Shown one piece after another: positions 52,933-61,695 of a stretch of DNA of 64,000 nucleotides; positions within the stretch are counted from its first letter, which is position 1, and every line of letters starts with the position of its first letter. A program made the position numbers and the translations under genes. The notes beneath the pieces were generated by a model. The model worked only from the letters and a program-made list of their open reading frames with translations. It did not search any database and was not told the origin of the DNA. Origin of the DNA: Saccharibacillus sacchari DSM 19268 (lineage in GTDB: Bacteria > Bacillota > Bacilli > Paenibacillales > Paenibacillaceae); NCBI RefSeq assembly GCF_000585395.1, contig NZ_KK073875.1, positions 1,268,407 through 1,332,406 of the forward strand, read 5' to 3'.

Positions 52933-53607
52933 TTGTTCCATATTTTGATTGCCGAAGATGATCGCAACGCCAATAAATTGATGAGCGCCGTTCTGCGAAA
53001 CGAAGGGTATACGGTGACCTGCGCTTTCGACGGACGCGAAGCGCTGGAGAAGCTGGAAAGCCACCAATTCGACCTGATCGTCGCCGACGTGATGATGCCG
53101 CATATCGACGGATACGAGCTGACGCGCATGCTGCGCGAGGCTCAGTACCGACTGCCGATCCTGATGGTCACCGCAAAGGAATTGCCGGAGGACAAGCACA
53201 AAGGCTTCCTGGTCGGAACCGACGATTACATGACCAAGCCCGTGGATAAAAAGGAGATGCTGCTGCGGATTCAAGCGCTGCTGCGACGTTCGCAAATCGT
53301 CAATGAGCGCCGCATCGCCATAGGCGGCGTGACGCTGAATTACGATGCGCTGAACGTATCGCGGGGAGACGAGGTCCAAGCGCTCCCGCCGAAAGAATTT
53401 TACCTGTTGTACAAGCTGCTCGCGTATCCGGGACAGGTGTTCACGCGCATTCAACTGCTCGACGAAATCTGGGGACTGGAAACGGAAAGCGCGGAGAACA
53501 CGATTACGGTGCATATCAATCGTCTGCGCAAGCGCTTTGAAGCGTACTCCGAATTCGAAATTCAGGCAGTCCGAGGTCTAGGGTACCGTGCGGTGAAGAA
53601 CGCGTGA
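52933..53607 (+). CDS. OmpR/PhoB family response regulator
   Basis: 224 aa. Starts with TTG (52933); AAAGGGGTGGG lies upstream and the protein begins FHILIAEDDRNANKLM as expected. Receiver domain 1-115: acidic pocket EDD (about 8-10), phospho-acceptor Asp in DLIVADVMMPHIDGYEL (about 51), Thr in MVTAKE (about 79) and Lys in DYMTKPVDKKEM (about 102). Winged-helix effector domain about 125-222: LPPKEFYLLYKLLAYPGQVF and ENTITVHINRLRKRF, with the closing VRGLGYRAV. Translationally coupled to the kinase by GTGA overlap. Confidence 0.95.
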   Translation: MFHILIAEDDRNANKLMSAVLRNEGYTVTCAFDGREALEKLESHQFDLIVADVMMPHIDGYELTRMLREAQYRLPILMVTAKELPEDKHKGFLVGTDDYMTKPVDKKEMLLRIQALLRRSQIVNERRIAIGGVTLNYDALNVSRGDEVQALPPKEFYLLYKLLAYPGQVFTRIQLLDEIWGLETESAENTITVHINRLRKRFEAYSEFEIQAVRGLGYRAVKNA

Positions 53608-54665
53608 AAAAAATCAGATCGTCCGCGTCCACGCTGAGCATGTTTTTGCTGCTGTCGATCAACTTGTTCGTCATCATCTTATTCCTGCTGACGGCTGCGG
53701 CTTTTACAAGTATGCTGTTGATCCGTTTGGGCTGGATTCCCGACAACTTCTACGAACAGCCTAGCGTGCCTCTTCTGGTCTTCGCCTATCTGATCAGCGT
53801 GTTCATCGGCGTCGCCATTCTGATCATGGTCAACAGCGTGCTGATCAAGCCGCTTCGGCGCATGATCGCGGCCATGAACGAATTGGCGAAAGGCAACTTC
53901 AGCACGCGAATCCGTCTGGGCAAAGGCTCGCATTCGCTGGAAATCAACGAATTCGCCAACAGCTACAACAAGGCGGCGGAAGAGTTGGGCGGCGTCGAGC
54001 TGCTGCGCAAAGACTTCATCAACAACTTTTCGCATGAGTTCAAGACGCCGATCATCTCGATCAAAGGCTTTGCCGAGCTGCTTCGCGAAGGCGCGGTAAC
54101 CGAAGAAGAGCGCGACGAGTATCTGGATATCATGATCGCGGAATCCGATCGCTTGGCCCAACTTGCGAGCAGCATTCTGGAATTGTCCAGACTGGAATCA
54201 AGCCGCATCGAATCGGAAAAAGAAACCTTCTCCGTAAGCGAACAGGTCCGCCGAGTCATTCTGATGGCCGAAAGCAAATGGTCCGCGCGGGATCTGGACT
54301 TTGACTTGGAGATTGAAGAGGCGGACTATATCGGCAGTTCACGGCTCATGAACCATGTATGGGTGAACGTGCTGGACAATGCCATTAAGTTCTCGCCGGA
54401 CGGCGCGAAGCTGACGATCCGGGTGATCAACGAAGCCAAAGCGGTACGGGTATCGATTCGCGATGAAGGTCCGGGAATGGACGAAGCCACATTGACGCGT
54501 ATTTTCGATCAATTTTATCAAGGCGACACGTCGCACGCGTCCGAAGGCAACGGCCTCGGGATGACTCTCGTCTATAAGGTACTGCGGCTGCACGAAGCGG
54601 ACATTCATATCGACAGCGCGCCTGGCACGGGAACGACGGTTACCGTAACGCTTCCCGCACCGTGA
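53604..54665 (+). CDS. sensor histidine kinase
   Basis: 353 aa, GTG start in the regulator's stop. Two membrane helices (about 12-32 and 55-76) with a short extracytoplasmic loop of about 20 residues, so sensing is probably within the membrane or of a partner protein. HAMP domain about 75-130. HisKA box NNFSHEFKTPIISIKGFAEL (His about 147). HATPase domain: N box DNAIKFSPDG (about 262), G1 DEGPGMD, F box FDQFYQG and G2 GNGLGMTLV. The short loop is as in intramembrane-sensing kinases, and the flanking membrane proteins are plausible partners. Confidence 0.95.
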   Translation: MKKIRSSASTLSMFLLLSINLFVIILFLLTAAAFTSMLLIRLGWIPDNFYEQPSVPLLVFAYLISVFIGVAILIMVNSVLIKPLRRMIAAMNELAKGNFSTRIRLGKGSHSLEINEFANSYNKAAEELGGVELLRKDFINNFSHEFKTPIISIKGFAELLREGAVTEEERDEYLDIMIAESDRLAQLASSILELSRLESSRIESEKETFSVSEQVRRVILMAESKWSARDLDFDLEIEEADYIGSSRLMNHVWVNVLDNAIKFSPDGAKLTIRVINEAKAVRVSIRDEGPGMDEATLTRIFDQFYQGDTSHASEGNGLGMTLVYKVLRLHEADIHIDSAPGTGTTVTVTLPAP

Positions 54666-54683
54666 CGAACGCTCAGCCCGGGT

Positions 54684-55163
54684 TCAAAGCATCAGCGGCG
54701 TTCCCGGGAACCAGATCATCCGCAAACCGTCCAGCGCCAATCCGATCCCTACTGCGGATAAGCCGCTGCCGAGCAGGATCAACACGCAGGTGTTCGCCAG
54801 ACTTTTTCCGCTGCAGTAAGCTTCTTCCAACGTTCGGTTTTCGATGAATCGATCATTCGGCGACGAGGACGAGCCCTGCATTTTCCGTAAAAAACGACTG
54901 CTGAAGCGCAGCGTCAAGCGGCTCAACGGGAGTACCGCCGACAGCAGGATCGCGCCCGCTCCCAGACCCAACAGCATCGCGCCCGGCCCTCCGGCCATAT
55001 TTTGGATGCCGGCATGGAAGCCGTAGGCGGACATCGAAGCCAAGACGGCCGTGACGAGACTGCCGGATATAATCAGCGCGACATTCAATAGAATATAAAA
55101 ACTTTTCAGCGCGGTCGCGATCATGTAAAAAGGCAGCATCGGCGGAAGTTCGTTCGTTTTCAT
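54684..55163 (-). CDS. small membrane protein resembling the product at 52176
   Basis: 159 aa, three or four hydrophobic segments (about 12-32, 36-50, 58-80, 125-150). AAGGAGG before ATG. Last segments read GSGLSAVGIGLALDGLRMIW, followed by FPGTP at the C-terminus, matching the end of the 207-aa membrane protein on the other side of the two-component genes (GLLAGGLDQLVLPDFPF). Convergent with the kinase gene, 18 bases from its stop. Function unknown; a role as target or accessory of the two-component system is inferred from synteny. Confidence 0.7.
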   Translation of the reverse strand: MKTNELPPMLPFYMIATALKSFYILLNVALIISGSLVTAVLASMSAYGFHAGIQNMAGGPGAMLLGLGAGAILLSAVLPLSRLTLRFSSRFLRKMQGSSSSPNDRFIENRTLEEAYCSGKSLANTCVLILLGSGLSAVGIGLALDGLRMIWFPGTPLML

Positions 55164-55314
55164 GGGTGATCCTCCTTCAGTTCTTCGGTTGATGCCCTTA
55201 TGTTAACAGCGGAAAATAAATTCAAGGTAAACGATAGATGGGGGGGTTCGAAGCGGGGGCGCTGCGTTGGAGTAGGGGTAAGAAGAGCGAAAATGCTGAG
55301 GTTTCTCATCGTTC

Positions 55315-55361
55315 AACGTCTGCCTCATAGCTTGACCAAGCTACTGGAGGCAGGCGTTTTT
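55315..55361 (+). terminator. strong terminator without an obvious gene before it
   Basis: AACGTCTGCCTC and GAGGCAGGCGTT (one G-U) form a 12-bp stem with an inner TAGCTT/AAGCTA pair and a T tail. On the plus strand nothing but a doubtful short ORF lies between it and the divergent gene at 55163, so it may end a small RNA or act as an attenuator in the leader of the lipoprotein gene at 55662. Confidence 0.7.
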
Positions 55362-55661
55362 GGTTTGTTTCACGGATCAAAACGGATTGAAAGCGCTCTT
55401 ATTTTTTAGGGGATCGAGGTTGTTTTTCACAGTTTGAAATCGGTCGAAATTTTCTTCTTGACCTGCGTGCGTTTAACTGCGAAAATGAACCGCTGAAACG
55501 TTTGTTTGTCGCATTTCCGGCGCCGAAGCCGATATATAAGAATAGTACCTTTTCAACGCTAAACGTAAGGTTGCGGCCGCCCGAAATGCATGCAAAGCGC
55601 GTGTATTTCAGGCGAACGCAATCTTCCGATTAAAGCTTATTCTGTTAAGGAGAACCCGCTC

Positions 55662-57155
55662 ATGAAAGCACTTAAAATCGCCGGCCTGTTGTCGCTGCTC
55701 ATCGTCGGCGGATGCGGACGGATCGCTTCTCCGGGCGATCTGCTGCACGCTCCCAATCTCGCGAACGAAGAACAAGCTTTGTACCGGGCGGTGCAGCCTT
55801 TCCTGCCCGCAGGCTACCAGCTCACCACGCCCGACCAATCAGACCAGGGAAGCGCGATTCGCCTGGCCGACCTGGACGGCGACGGTGACGAAGAACTGAT
55901 CGTTTCCTATAAAAAGCCCGATACCGATTACGAGGTCAACGTCATGATCTTGACCCAGCGCGGCGGCGCCTGGCAAAAGGCCGACCAAATTACGGGCAGC
56001 GGGATGAATCTCGATTATCTCGGAATCAAGCCGCTGACGGACCGTTCGTCGTCCGAACTGCTGCTCGGTTACGACAGCGGCGGCTCGGGATTGCCCCGAG
56101 AGCTGTTTGTCTACTCCTTCTCTGGCGGCCAAGCCGAAGAAATCTTCCATGAGTCGTACGACCAGATCGCGGTAGGCGACTTGATCGGCAGCGGCATGGA
56201 ACAGATTGCGGTCGTCCCCCCTGCCGTCGATGCCGAAGATACGCATTCGCAGATTCGTCTGATCGGCGAAAAAAACGGCAAACTGTCCCTGTTGGCCGAG
56301 AGTCGAACCGACGGCTCCGTGACCAACATGCAGATCGAACGGGCCGCGACGAATATCGACGGCTTGTTCGCCCAAATCATGAGCACGACCCGATCCGGTT
56401 ACGCCGTACTGCTGACCTGGGAAAACAATGATCTGGTGAATATCCTGTCCCTTTCGCAAAAGTCTTACGACGCACGCGTGTCCAGACAAGACTTGAAACT
56501 GGAAGCTCCCGACCGTAATCCCGATCTCTCCTCTACGGAAAACAAGTGGTGGATTGATTATCCGGCTAAAAATCGGGATGTCGACGGCGACGGCATTTTG
56601 GAAACGGCGCTGCCGACTCCGCTGCCGAGCGTCGAAAGCGCGTCCGGCACGCCCCAGCTTTGGAGCGATTCGTATTACCGTTGGAACGGGAATCAAACGA
56701 TGGAATTCGTCGAAGACCGATTCTGGCAGTGGGGCTACGACCTGCGCATTCCGAGCCGCTGGCTGGGCGAATACCGGATCGAGCTTCCGACCGGCAGCGA
56801 AAACGCCGCCGGCGAAGTACGCTTTACCTATTCCGCGAAAAACGATACCGGAAATACCGTTGCTCTGCCCCTGCTGACCTTGCGCCAAATGACGAGCGAG
56901 GCGTGGAACGCATTAAAACCCGTGTTGGAAAGCCGGCAAAGCGAATATGTCGTGCTCGGCAGCACTGGCTCGGTGATCCCGGGCAACTCCTCCCTCGTTA
57001 CGGTTGCTTTGCTTCCGGACGGCAACGGAGATTTGACCGGAAAGGCCGCGCGCGATTATGAAGCGCTCCGTCTCACGATTGCCGAAGTCCATCAGTTGGC
57101 GGGAATCAGCGCGGATGACGAAGAGGAGGCGAGCAGCGATGTTGAAAAGCATTAG
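55662..57155 (+). CDS. FG-GAP/VCBS-type lipoprotein
   Basis: 497 aa from ATG 55662 (TAAGGAG upstream). Signal peptide with lipobox IVGGC (Cys about 18). FG-GAP-like calcium loops: RLADLDGDGDEELIVSY (about 67-83) and NRDVDGDGILETALPTPL (about 304-321), giving a beta-propeller-like repeat protein. Near the C-terminus is LLPDGNGDLTGKAARDYEAL. Similar proteins in Paenibacillus lie directly before a regulator/kinase pair. Here the next gene is a kinase overlapping its last 17 bases, with no regulator between. Probably an extracytoplasmic sensor partner; this is inference. Confidence 0.8.
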   Translation: MKALKIAGLLSLLIVGGCGRIASPGDLLHAPNLANEEQALYRAVQPFLPAGYQLTTPDQSDQGSAIRLADLDGDGDEELIVSYKKPDTDYEVNVMILTQRGGAWQKADQITGSGMNLDYLGIKPLTDRSSSELLLGYDSGGSGLPRELFVYSFSGGQAEEIFHESYDQIAVGDLIGSGMEQIAVVPPAVDAEDTHSQIRLIGEKNGKLSLLAESRTDGSVTNMQIERAATNIDGLFAQIMSTTRSGYAVLLTWENNDLVNILSLSQKSYDARVSRQDLKLEAPDRNPDLSSTENKWWIDYPAKNRDVDGDGILETALPTPLPSVESASGTPQLWSDSYYRWNGNQTMEFVEDRFWQWGYDLRIPSRWLGEYRIELPTGSENAAGEVRFTYSAKNDTGNTVALPLLTLRQMTSEAWNALKPVLESRQSEYVVLGSTGSVIPGNSSLVTVALLPDGNGDLTGKAARDYEALRLTIAEVHQLAGISADDEEEASSDVEKH

Positions 57156-58584
57156 GGGACGACTTCTGCTTCAGATCGGCCTGCTGCTTCTGACGATCGT
57201 AGTGCTGCTCGAAATGATCTTTGCCGCAGCCGTGTCGACGTATTACTTCGACAGTGCCAGGCAGATCGTTCAGTCCCGCGCCGTCACGGCGGCAACCTTG
57301 TCCAACCAGTTCATGGAAGGCTACACGCTGCCCGAGCGAGCCCGTTACATTCTGGAAAACCTGGTTCCGAGCGAAAGCAGCCGCGTCGAGGTACTGGATC
57401 TGCAAGGACGCACCGTCGTCGATTCCTACGGCTTCTCCTCGTCCAAACGGATCCGGACCGCGGATGTGCGTATTGCCCAACAAGGCGGAGTCGGCAGTTA
57501 CTCGGGTTATTCCAATGCGTTCAAGCAGCGCATCATGGCCGTATCCAGCCCGCTCGTCAGCTACGGCGAAGTGATCGGCACATTGCGCTTCTCCGTGTCG
57601 ACGGAACCTTTATACGACGAAGTCGCCAAACTGGTTGTATGGGCGATCGGGATCGGCGCCGCCGTGCTGCTGCTCGGCTTCGGCCTCAGTCTGATCATCG
57701 CCCGCCAGATCGTCGGGCCGATCAAGGAGCTTACCGTCATTTCCCGAAAAATGGCGACCGGAGACTTTACAGCAAAAGCCGTGCGCCAGAACGACGACGA
57801 AGTCGGCACGCTGGCCGATTCGTTGAACCATATGAACGAAGAATTATCCAAAAGCGAGAAGATGAAAAACGACTTCATCTCGACCGTTTCCCATGAACTG
57901 CGCACGCCGCTCACCTCGATCAAAGGCTGGGGCGAAACGCTGGTCGTCGGCGGATTGGATGACGACGAGACGACCCTGAAAGGGCTAAGCGTCATTACGA
58001 ACGAGACGGATCGGCTGATCGGACTCGTCGAAGACCTGCTGGATTTTTCCAAATATCAAGCCGGGGAAATCAAGATGCGCTCCGTGCCGGTAGACTTGAA
58101 CCTGCTGCTTCAGCAGTTGGATTTGCAGTACAGTTGGGCAGGCAACAAGCGGGGCGTTACGCTGAGTACCTACCTTCCCGACGAACCGCTTCCGATGCAC
58201 GCCGATCTCAATCGGCTGAAGCAGGTTTTCGTCAATGTGCTGGATAACGCGATCAAGTTCTCCGATCTCAACGGCGAAATCCGCATGACCGCATCGTGCG
58301 AAGACTTGCAGGTCCACGTCTCCGTGCAGGATGACGGCGAAGGCATTCCGGCCGAAGACCTCGAACGCATCGGCCGCCGCTTTTACAAAGGCAGCTCCAA
58401 AATGTCCGGCAGCGGCCTGGGGCTTGCGATCAGCAAAGAGATCGTCCGCCTGCACGGAGGACGGATCAAGATCGAGAGCGAGTACGGCATCGGTACGACG
58501 GTGACCGTGACGCTTCCGCTCGCGGTCGAAGAATTCATGTCGGGATCGGAAGTTGCGACGCATCTGGCTTCGTCGGACAAATGA
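57139..58584 (+). CDS. sensor histidine kinase without adjacent response regulator
   Basis: 481 aa from ATG 57139 (GAGGAGG upstream). Helix 1 (about 8-30), extracytoplasmic sCache/PAS-like domain (about 31-165: SSRVEVLDLQGRTVVDSYGF, IMAVSSPLVSYGEVIGTLRF), helix 2 (about 170-192), HAMP (about 193-245), HisKA STVSHELRTPLTSIKGWGET (His about 258), HATPase with N box LDNAIKFSDLNGE, G1 DDGEGIP, F box RRFYKGS and G2 GSGLGLAISKEI. Complete and likely active. Its cognate regulator is not in the window downstream; it may be the one at 52933 or elsewhere. Confidence 0.93.
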   Translation: MLKSIRGRLLLQIGLLLLTIVVLLEMIFAAAVSTYYFDSARQIVQSRAVTAATLSNQFMEGYTLPERARYILENLVPSESSRVEVLDLQGRTVVDSYGFSSSKRIRTADVRIAQQGGVGSYSGYSNAFKQRIMAVSSPLVSYGEVIGTLRFSVSTEPLYDEVAKLVVWAIGIGAAVLLLGFGLSLIIARQIVGPIKELTVISRKMATGDFTAKAVRQNDDEVGTLADSLNHMNEELSKSEKMKNDFISTVSHELRTPLTSIKGWGETLVVGGLDDDETTLKGLSVITNETDRLIGLVEDLLDFSKYQAGEIKMRSVPVDLNLLLQQLDLQYSWAGNKRGVTLSTYLPDEPLPMHADLNRLKQVFVNVLDNAIKFSDLNGEIRMTASCEDLQVHVSVQDDGEGIPAEDLERIGRRFYKGSSKMSGSGLGLAISKEIVRLHGGRIKIESEYGIGTTVTVTLPLAVEEFMSGSEVATHLASSDK

Positions 58585-59074
58585 GGCGGAGAGGCTACTC
58601 GACTCGTATTGTGGAGAAGGTCTTGTTCCTGTCGCCGTCTCGAAGCTTTTCTTCGCGAGCCGTTTTGTCAGTAAGGCCGGCGGCTAGTACCTTGACTTGC
58701 CCCGGCACGACTGCGAAAAAGTTCTTTGCTGAGAACAAAAATTCGGCAAAATCTACTTCCATCGAGGTTTGAAGACATGCCCTAGCGGATTGCATGTCCG
58801 TTAGAACGCTGATTTTCAGGATTTTCAATGCGTAACGGATCGTACGGACGCTTAGACCGGAAAAATGGATGAATCGGGGCAAAAATCAGCTTTTTTCACC
58901 GTTAAGCGTCCTCTCAATCCGTTAAAAATCTCAACCTCCCGATTCGTGGCGTTAAGAGTCATATCGGTCCGTTACACGCCATCGTCTCCGGATCACCCTT
59001 GCTCGATCGGCCGAACGAACCGATGCGGAGTCGGGACTACGCTAACCTCTCGAAGCGGATATCATCAATCGATC
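58585..59074. other. 490-base region without a gene, with repeated CCGTTA words
   Basis: No credible ORF. CGTTA-like words recur at about 58798, 58833 (reverse), 58899, 58919, 58949 and 58969. GGACGCTTA (58846-58854) and TAAGCGTCC (58903-58911) are exact inverted repeats. A terminator hairpin follows at 59075. It could hold a transcribed non-coding RNA or a decayed element; nothing is certain. Confidence 0.35.
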
Positions 59075-59105
59075 AAAGGCGAACCCCAGCGTTCGCCTTT
59101 TTGTC
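59075..59105 (+). terminator. Rho-independent terminator between convergent genes
   Basis: AAGGCGAAC and GTTCGCCTT form a 9-bp stem with a 6-base loop and a T tail on the plus strand. The nearest plus-strand gene ends about 490 bases earlier. Confidence 0.7.
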
Positions 59106-59127
59106 GATTTTCCATATGACATCCACC

Positions 59128-60669
59128 CTATTCCAAACTGTTCCAAGCACGGACGGCCTTTTCGGCGCCGGTCGCAAAAAGACGGTCGCCTTGAAAGCAC
59201 AAAGCCTGGATGCCGCCTTTGAGCCCTTGAAAATAACGGGCTTCGCCGTCCAAAGACAGTTCGATGATCGTGCCGTTGGCCAGGCCCAAAAGCAGGTGAT
59301 TACCGTCCGGGTGCCAGGCGGCGGTGTAGACGGCGCTGCGGAATGTACCGTAGACCGGCAGGCGGTATACGAATTCGCCGGTATGCGCATGCAGCAGCGC
59401 GAACGATTCCGGACCGTGCAGGTCGTCGGCAAGTCCTCCGACGGCCAGGTAACGGCCGCACGAACTGAGCGCGAGCGCGTAGACGCGCATGCTCTCATGC
59501 AGGTTTCTTTTCCAAACGAACCTGTCTTCCGCGCGATCGAAGCAGGCTGCCGTCCAATAACCGTCCGATCCGTACAGCTTTCGACCGTCGGGCGAAACGG
59601 CCAATTCTTCGATCGCCGAACCTTCGTACGATCCGAACGCGTCGGCGAATACCTCTTGCGAGATGATCGTTCGCCAGCTTCGCGACCGATAATCGACTTC
59701 GATCAGGTGATGCGCCGCCGGATCGAGCGCTTCGCGCAGCCAGGGATATCCGTCGACGGCTTGGTCGGATATCCGCAATCGGCTGCCGTCGACGATCGCG
59801 CACGGCGAGTTTTCGTCGAAATCCCGGTCGCTCTGGTCTTTGCGCGGCACCGCGGCCAAAAACGATTCTTGCTCCGGTACCCATGCGAACGGCGGACTGA
59901 GCGGGAATGGCACGGCGGAAAGCAATTCCAGCGGAGACGGCCTGTACAGATTGACGTGCGCCCGGCGTCCTTGAGACAGCGGTCCGTCCGACAGCAGCGC
60001 TTCGCGGTCGGATCGCAGCGCAAGTATGCGGCCTCCTCCGGTCCGTTCGTCCGTACATTCCAGCGCATCGCCGCTTCGAAGCTGGATGCCGGGAACGCTG
60101 GAGATATAGGAGCCTCCTTTGTAACCGTGCAGCAGTTGTTCATCGTCCAACGCGATCAGCGCCGAGTAAGAAGCCCGAGGTTCGGACTTGGCGACCAGCC
60201 GTTCTTTTTTCCGGTAACGCATCGCCGAAGTTCCTTCGTTCCAAGCGATCAGATGAACCGGCACCGTCCCTTTGGCCGCCGTATCGGGCAGCGTATACAA
60301 CGGCGCAGCATGCTCGGGAGGAAGCGGGCTGTAAATATCGCCGCTTTGCAGATCCAGTGCGCGCCAACCGAACAGGGCGGCGAGGCGAAGCCGAAGCTGC
60401 GCATACGCCCACAGCGCCCCGCGTGCTCGCAGATCGTTCCATGCCGCATGCGTGTCCAGCGCATTGCAGCCGGCTTCGCCGTCCGCGTCTCCTTGCGCAT
60501 CGATATGCGACAGGTCGATACTCATCCAGCGGCCGTCCGACTCGTAGAGCCATTGACGTTCCGAGACTTTTTTCAAAACCGGAAACCCTTCAAGCAGCAG
60601 CCGGCATTCCTCTAACGTTTTCGTATCGGCATAATCCGGCAAAGCGCCGATTCTGACGTCCTGGCTCAT
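59128..60669 (-). CDS. WD40-like repeat protein
   Basis: 513 aa from ATG 60669 (AAAGGAG eleven bases upstream). N-terminal approximately 190 residues are alpha/beta and unrecognised (TLEECRLLLEGFPVLKKVSE). The rest has repeated strands of WD40/PQQ-like blades: SAIEELAVSPDGRKLYGSDG (about 373-392), RVYALALSSCGRYLAVGGLA (about 421-440), SAVYTAAWHPDGNHLLLGLA and GGIQALCFQGDRLFATGAEK, ending VRAWNSLE. Cytosolic; probably a protein-interaction propeller. Divergent from the toroid-protein gene. Confidence 0.8.
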   Translation of the reverse strand: MSQDVRIGALPDYADTKTLEECRLLLEGFPVLKKVSERQWLYESDGRWMSIDLSHIDAQGDADGEAGCNALDTHAAWNDLRARGALWAYAQLRLRLAALFGWRALDLQSGDIYSPLPPEHAAPLYTLPDTAAKGTVPVHLIAWNEGTSAMRYRKKERLVAKSEPRASYSALIALDDEQLLHGYKGGSYISSVPGIQLRSGDALECTDERTGGGRILALRSDREALLSDGPLSQGRRAHVNLYRPSPLELLSAVPFPLSPPFAWVPEQESFLAAVPRKDQSDRDFDENSPCAIVDGSRLRISDQAVDGYPWLREALDPAAHHLIEVDYRSRSWRTIISQEVFADAFGSYEGSAIEELAVSPDGRKLYGSDGYWTAACFDRAEDRFVWKRNLHESMRVYALALSSCGRYLAVGGLADDLHGPESFALLHAHTGEFVYRLPVYGTFRSAVYTAAWHPDGNHLLLGLANGTIIELSLDGEARYFQGLKGGIQALCFQGDRLFATGAEKAVRAWNSLE

Positions 60670-60795
60670 GATTACATTCACTCCTTTTCCGCGAAGAATT
60701 AGGATAAAACCATCATATAACGGACGTTTCGCCTTGGGCAAAAGTCGCGCGTCAGCTATACTGCAAGTAATGGATTTTCGCAAAGGAGAATGGTT

Positions 60796-61689
60796 ATGCC
60801 TACCCGACAAGCCGTTACGGCCGAGATCGAAGCTTCAATCGCATTCCTTGAAAACACCTCCCATTTCGAGCGCGAGCATGACGAAATCAGCCGCGGCAAA
60901 TGGAACGGAGCCTGGTGGCATATGGCCGCTTTGTATGAAATGGGCGAGGTCCGGCGCATCCCGGAGTCCGCGATTGTTCAGGCGAAGCATTTGCTTCGGA
61001 CGCGCATATGGCCCGTGTTCGTCATTCGAAGCAGCGATGCGCCCGCGCGCGAAGAAGACATGGACCGCTGGGACTGCTGCCACTGCGAACTTGCCGTTTT
61101 TTATCAGATTCTTGCCGCCTACGGCTGCGACGTCGATACGGAAATGCCTTGGATCCGCGAATGGCTGCTGAAGCATCAACTGCCGGACGGCGGATTGAAC
61201 TGCGACCCCGAGGCCTATGTGCATTCCCGCAAAAGCTCGATCGTCTCCACCCTGCCGCCGCTCGAAGCGATACTGCGGCACACGCATCGGCCGTTCACGG
61301 AGCAGGAAAAAGCGTTTTTGGACGAAGGCGCGCGCTACTTGATCGAGCATCGGCTGGTCTGTTCCAAAACTAGCGGCGAAGTGATTAGTGCAGAATGGCT
61401 GAAGCCGTGTTTCCCGAGATTTTTCGAATATGACCTGCTGCGAGGGCTGTCGTTCCTGACGGAGTGGTCAAGGAAACGAGGAAAGCCGCTGCCGGACGGG
61501 TTCGTCGAAGAAGCGATGGCGCGTGTCGCTGATTATTCGGACGGGGAAAACGTACGGATCGGACGGCAGGTCTGGGACCCGGAAGGCGAATGGGGCGGCG
61601 AGACGTTCGGGTTGCTGGAAGCCCTGCCGGGAATCGGAGAAACGTCGGAACAATTAAGCCGGGAGCTGAAAGCCTCGGTAAACAGGTAG
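60796..61689 (+). CDS. alpha/alpha-toroid (prenyltransferase/squalene-oxidase repeat-like) protein
   Basis: 297 aa from ATG 60796; ATG 60790 is too close to the AAAGGAG site. It is soluble. Helical repeats with the QW-like loops of terpene-cyclase/prenyltransferase toroids: RWDCCHCELAVFYQILAAYG (about 92-111), HQLPDGGLNCDPEA (about 129-142) and RQVWDPEGEWGGETFGLLEA (about 259-278). DRWDCCHC/NCD could bind zinc. A DxDD cyclase motif is absent, so it is more likely a glycan-lyase-like or binding toroid. Followed by repeat R5, whose right hairpin provides its terminator. Confidence 0.75.
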   Translation: MPTRQAVTAEIEASIAFLENTSHFEREHDEISRGKWNGAWWHMAALYEMGEVRRIPESAIVQAKHLLRTRIWPVFVIRSSDAPAREEDMDRWDCCHCELAVFYQILAAYGCDVDTEMPWIREWLLKHQLPDGGLNCDPEAYVHSRKSSIVSTLPPLEAILRHTHRPFTEQEKAFLDEGARYLIEHRLVCSKTSGEVISAEWLKPCFPRFFEYDLLRGLSFLTEWSRKRGKPLPDGFVEEAMARVADYSDGENVRIGRQVWDPEGEWGGETFGLLEALPGIGETSEQLSRELKASVNR

Positions 61690-61695
61690 AACGTC

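Noticed and set aside
58999-60615. 538-aa plus-strand open frame opposite the WD40-like gene
   Set aside because: Arg-rich, low-complexity translation typical of an antisense frame in GC-rich DNA. The minus strand has recognisable blades and a ribosome site.
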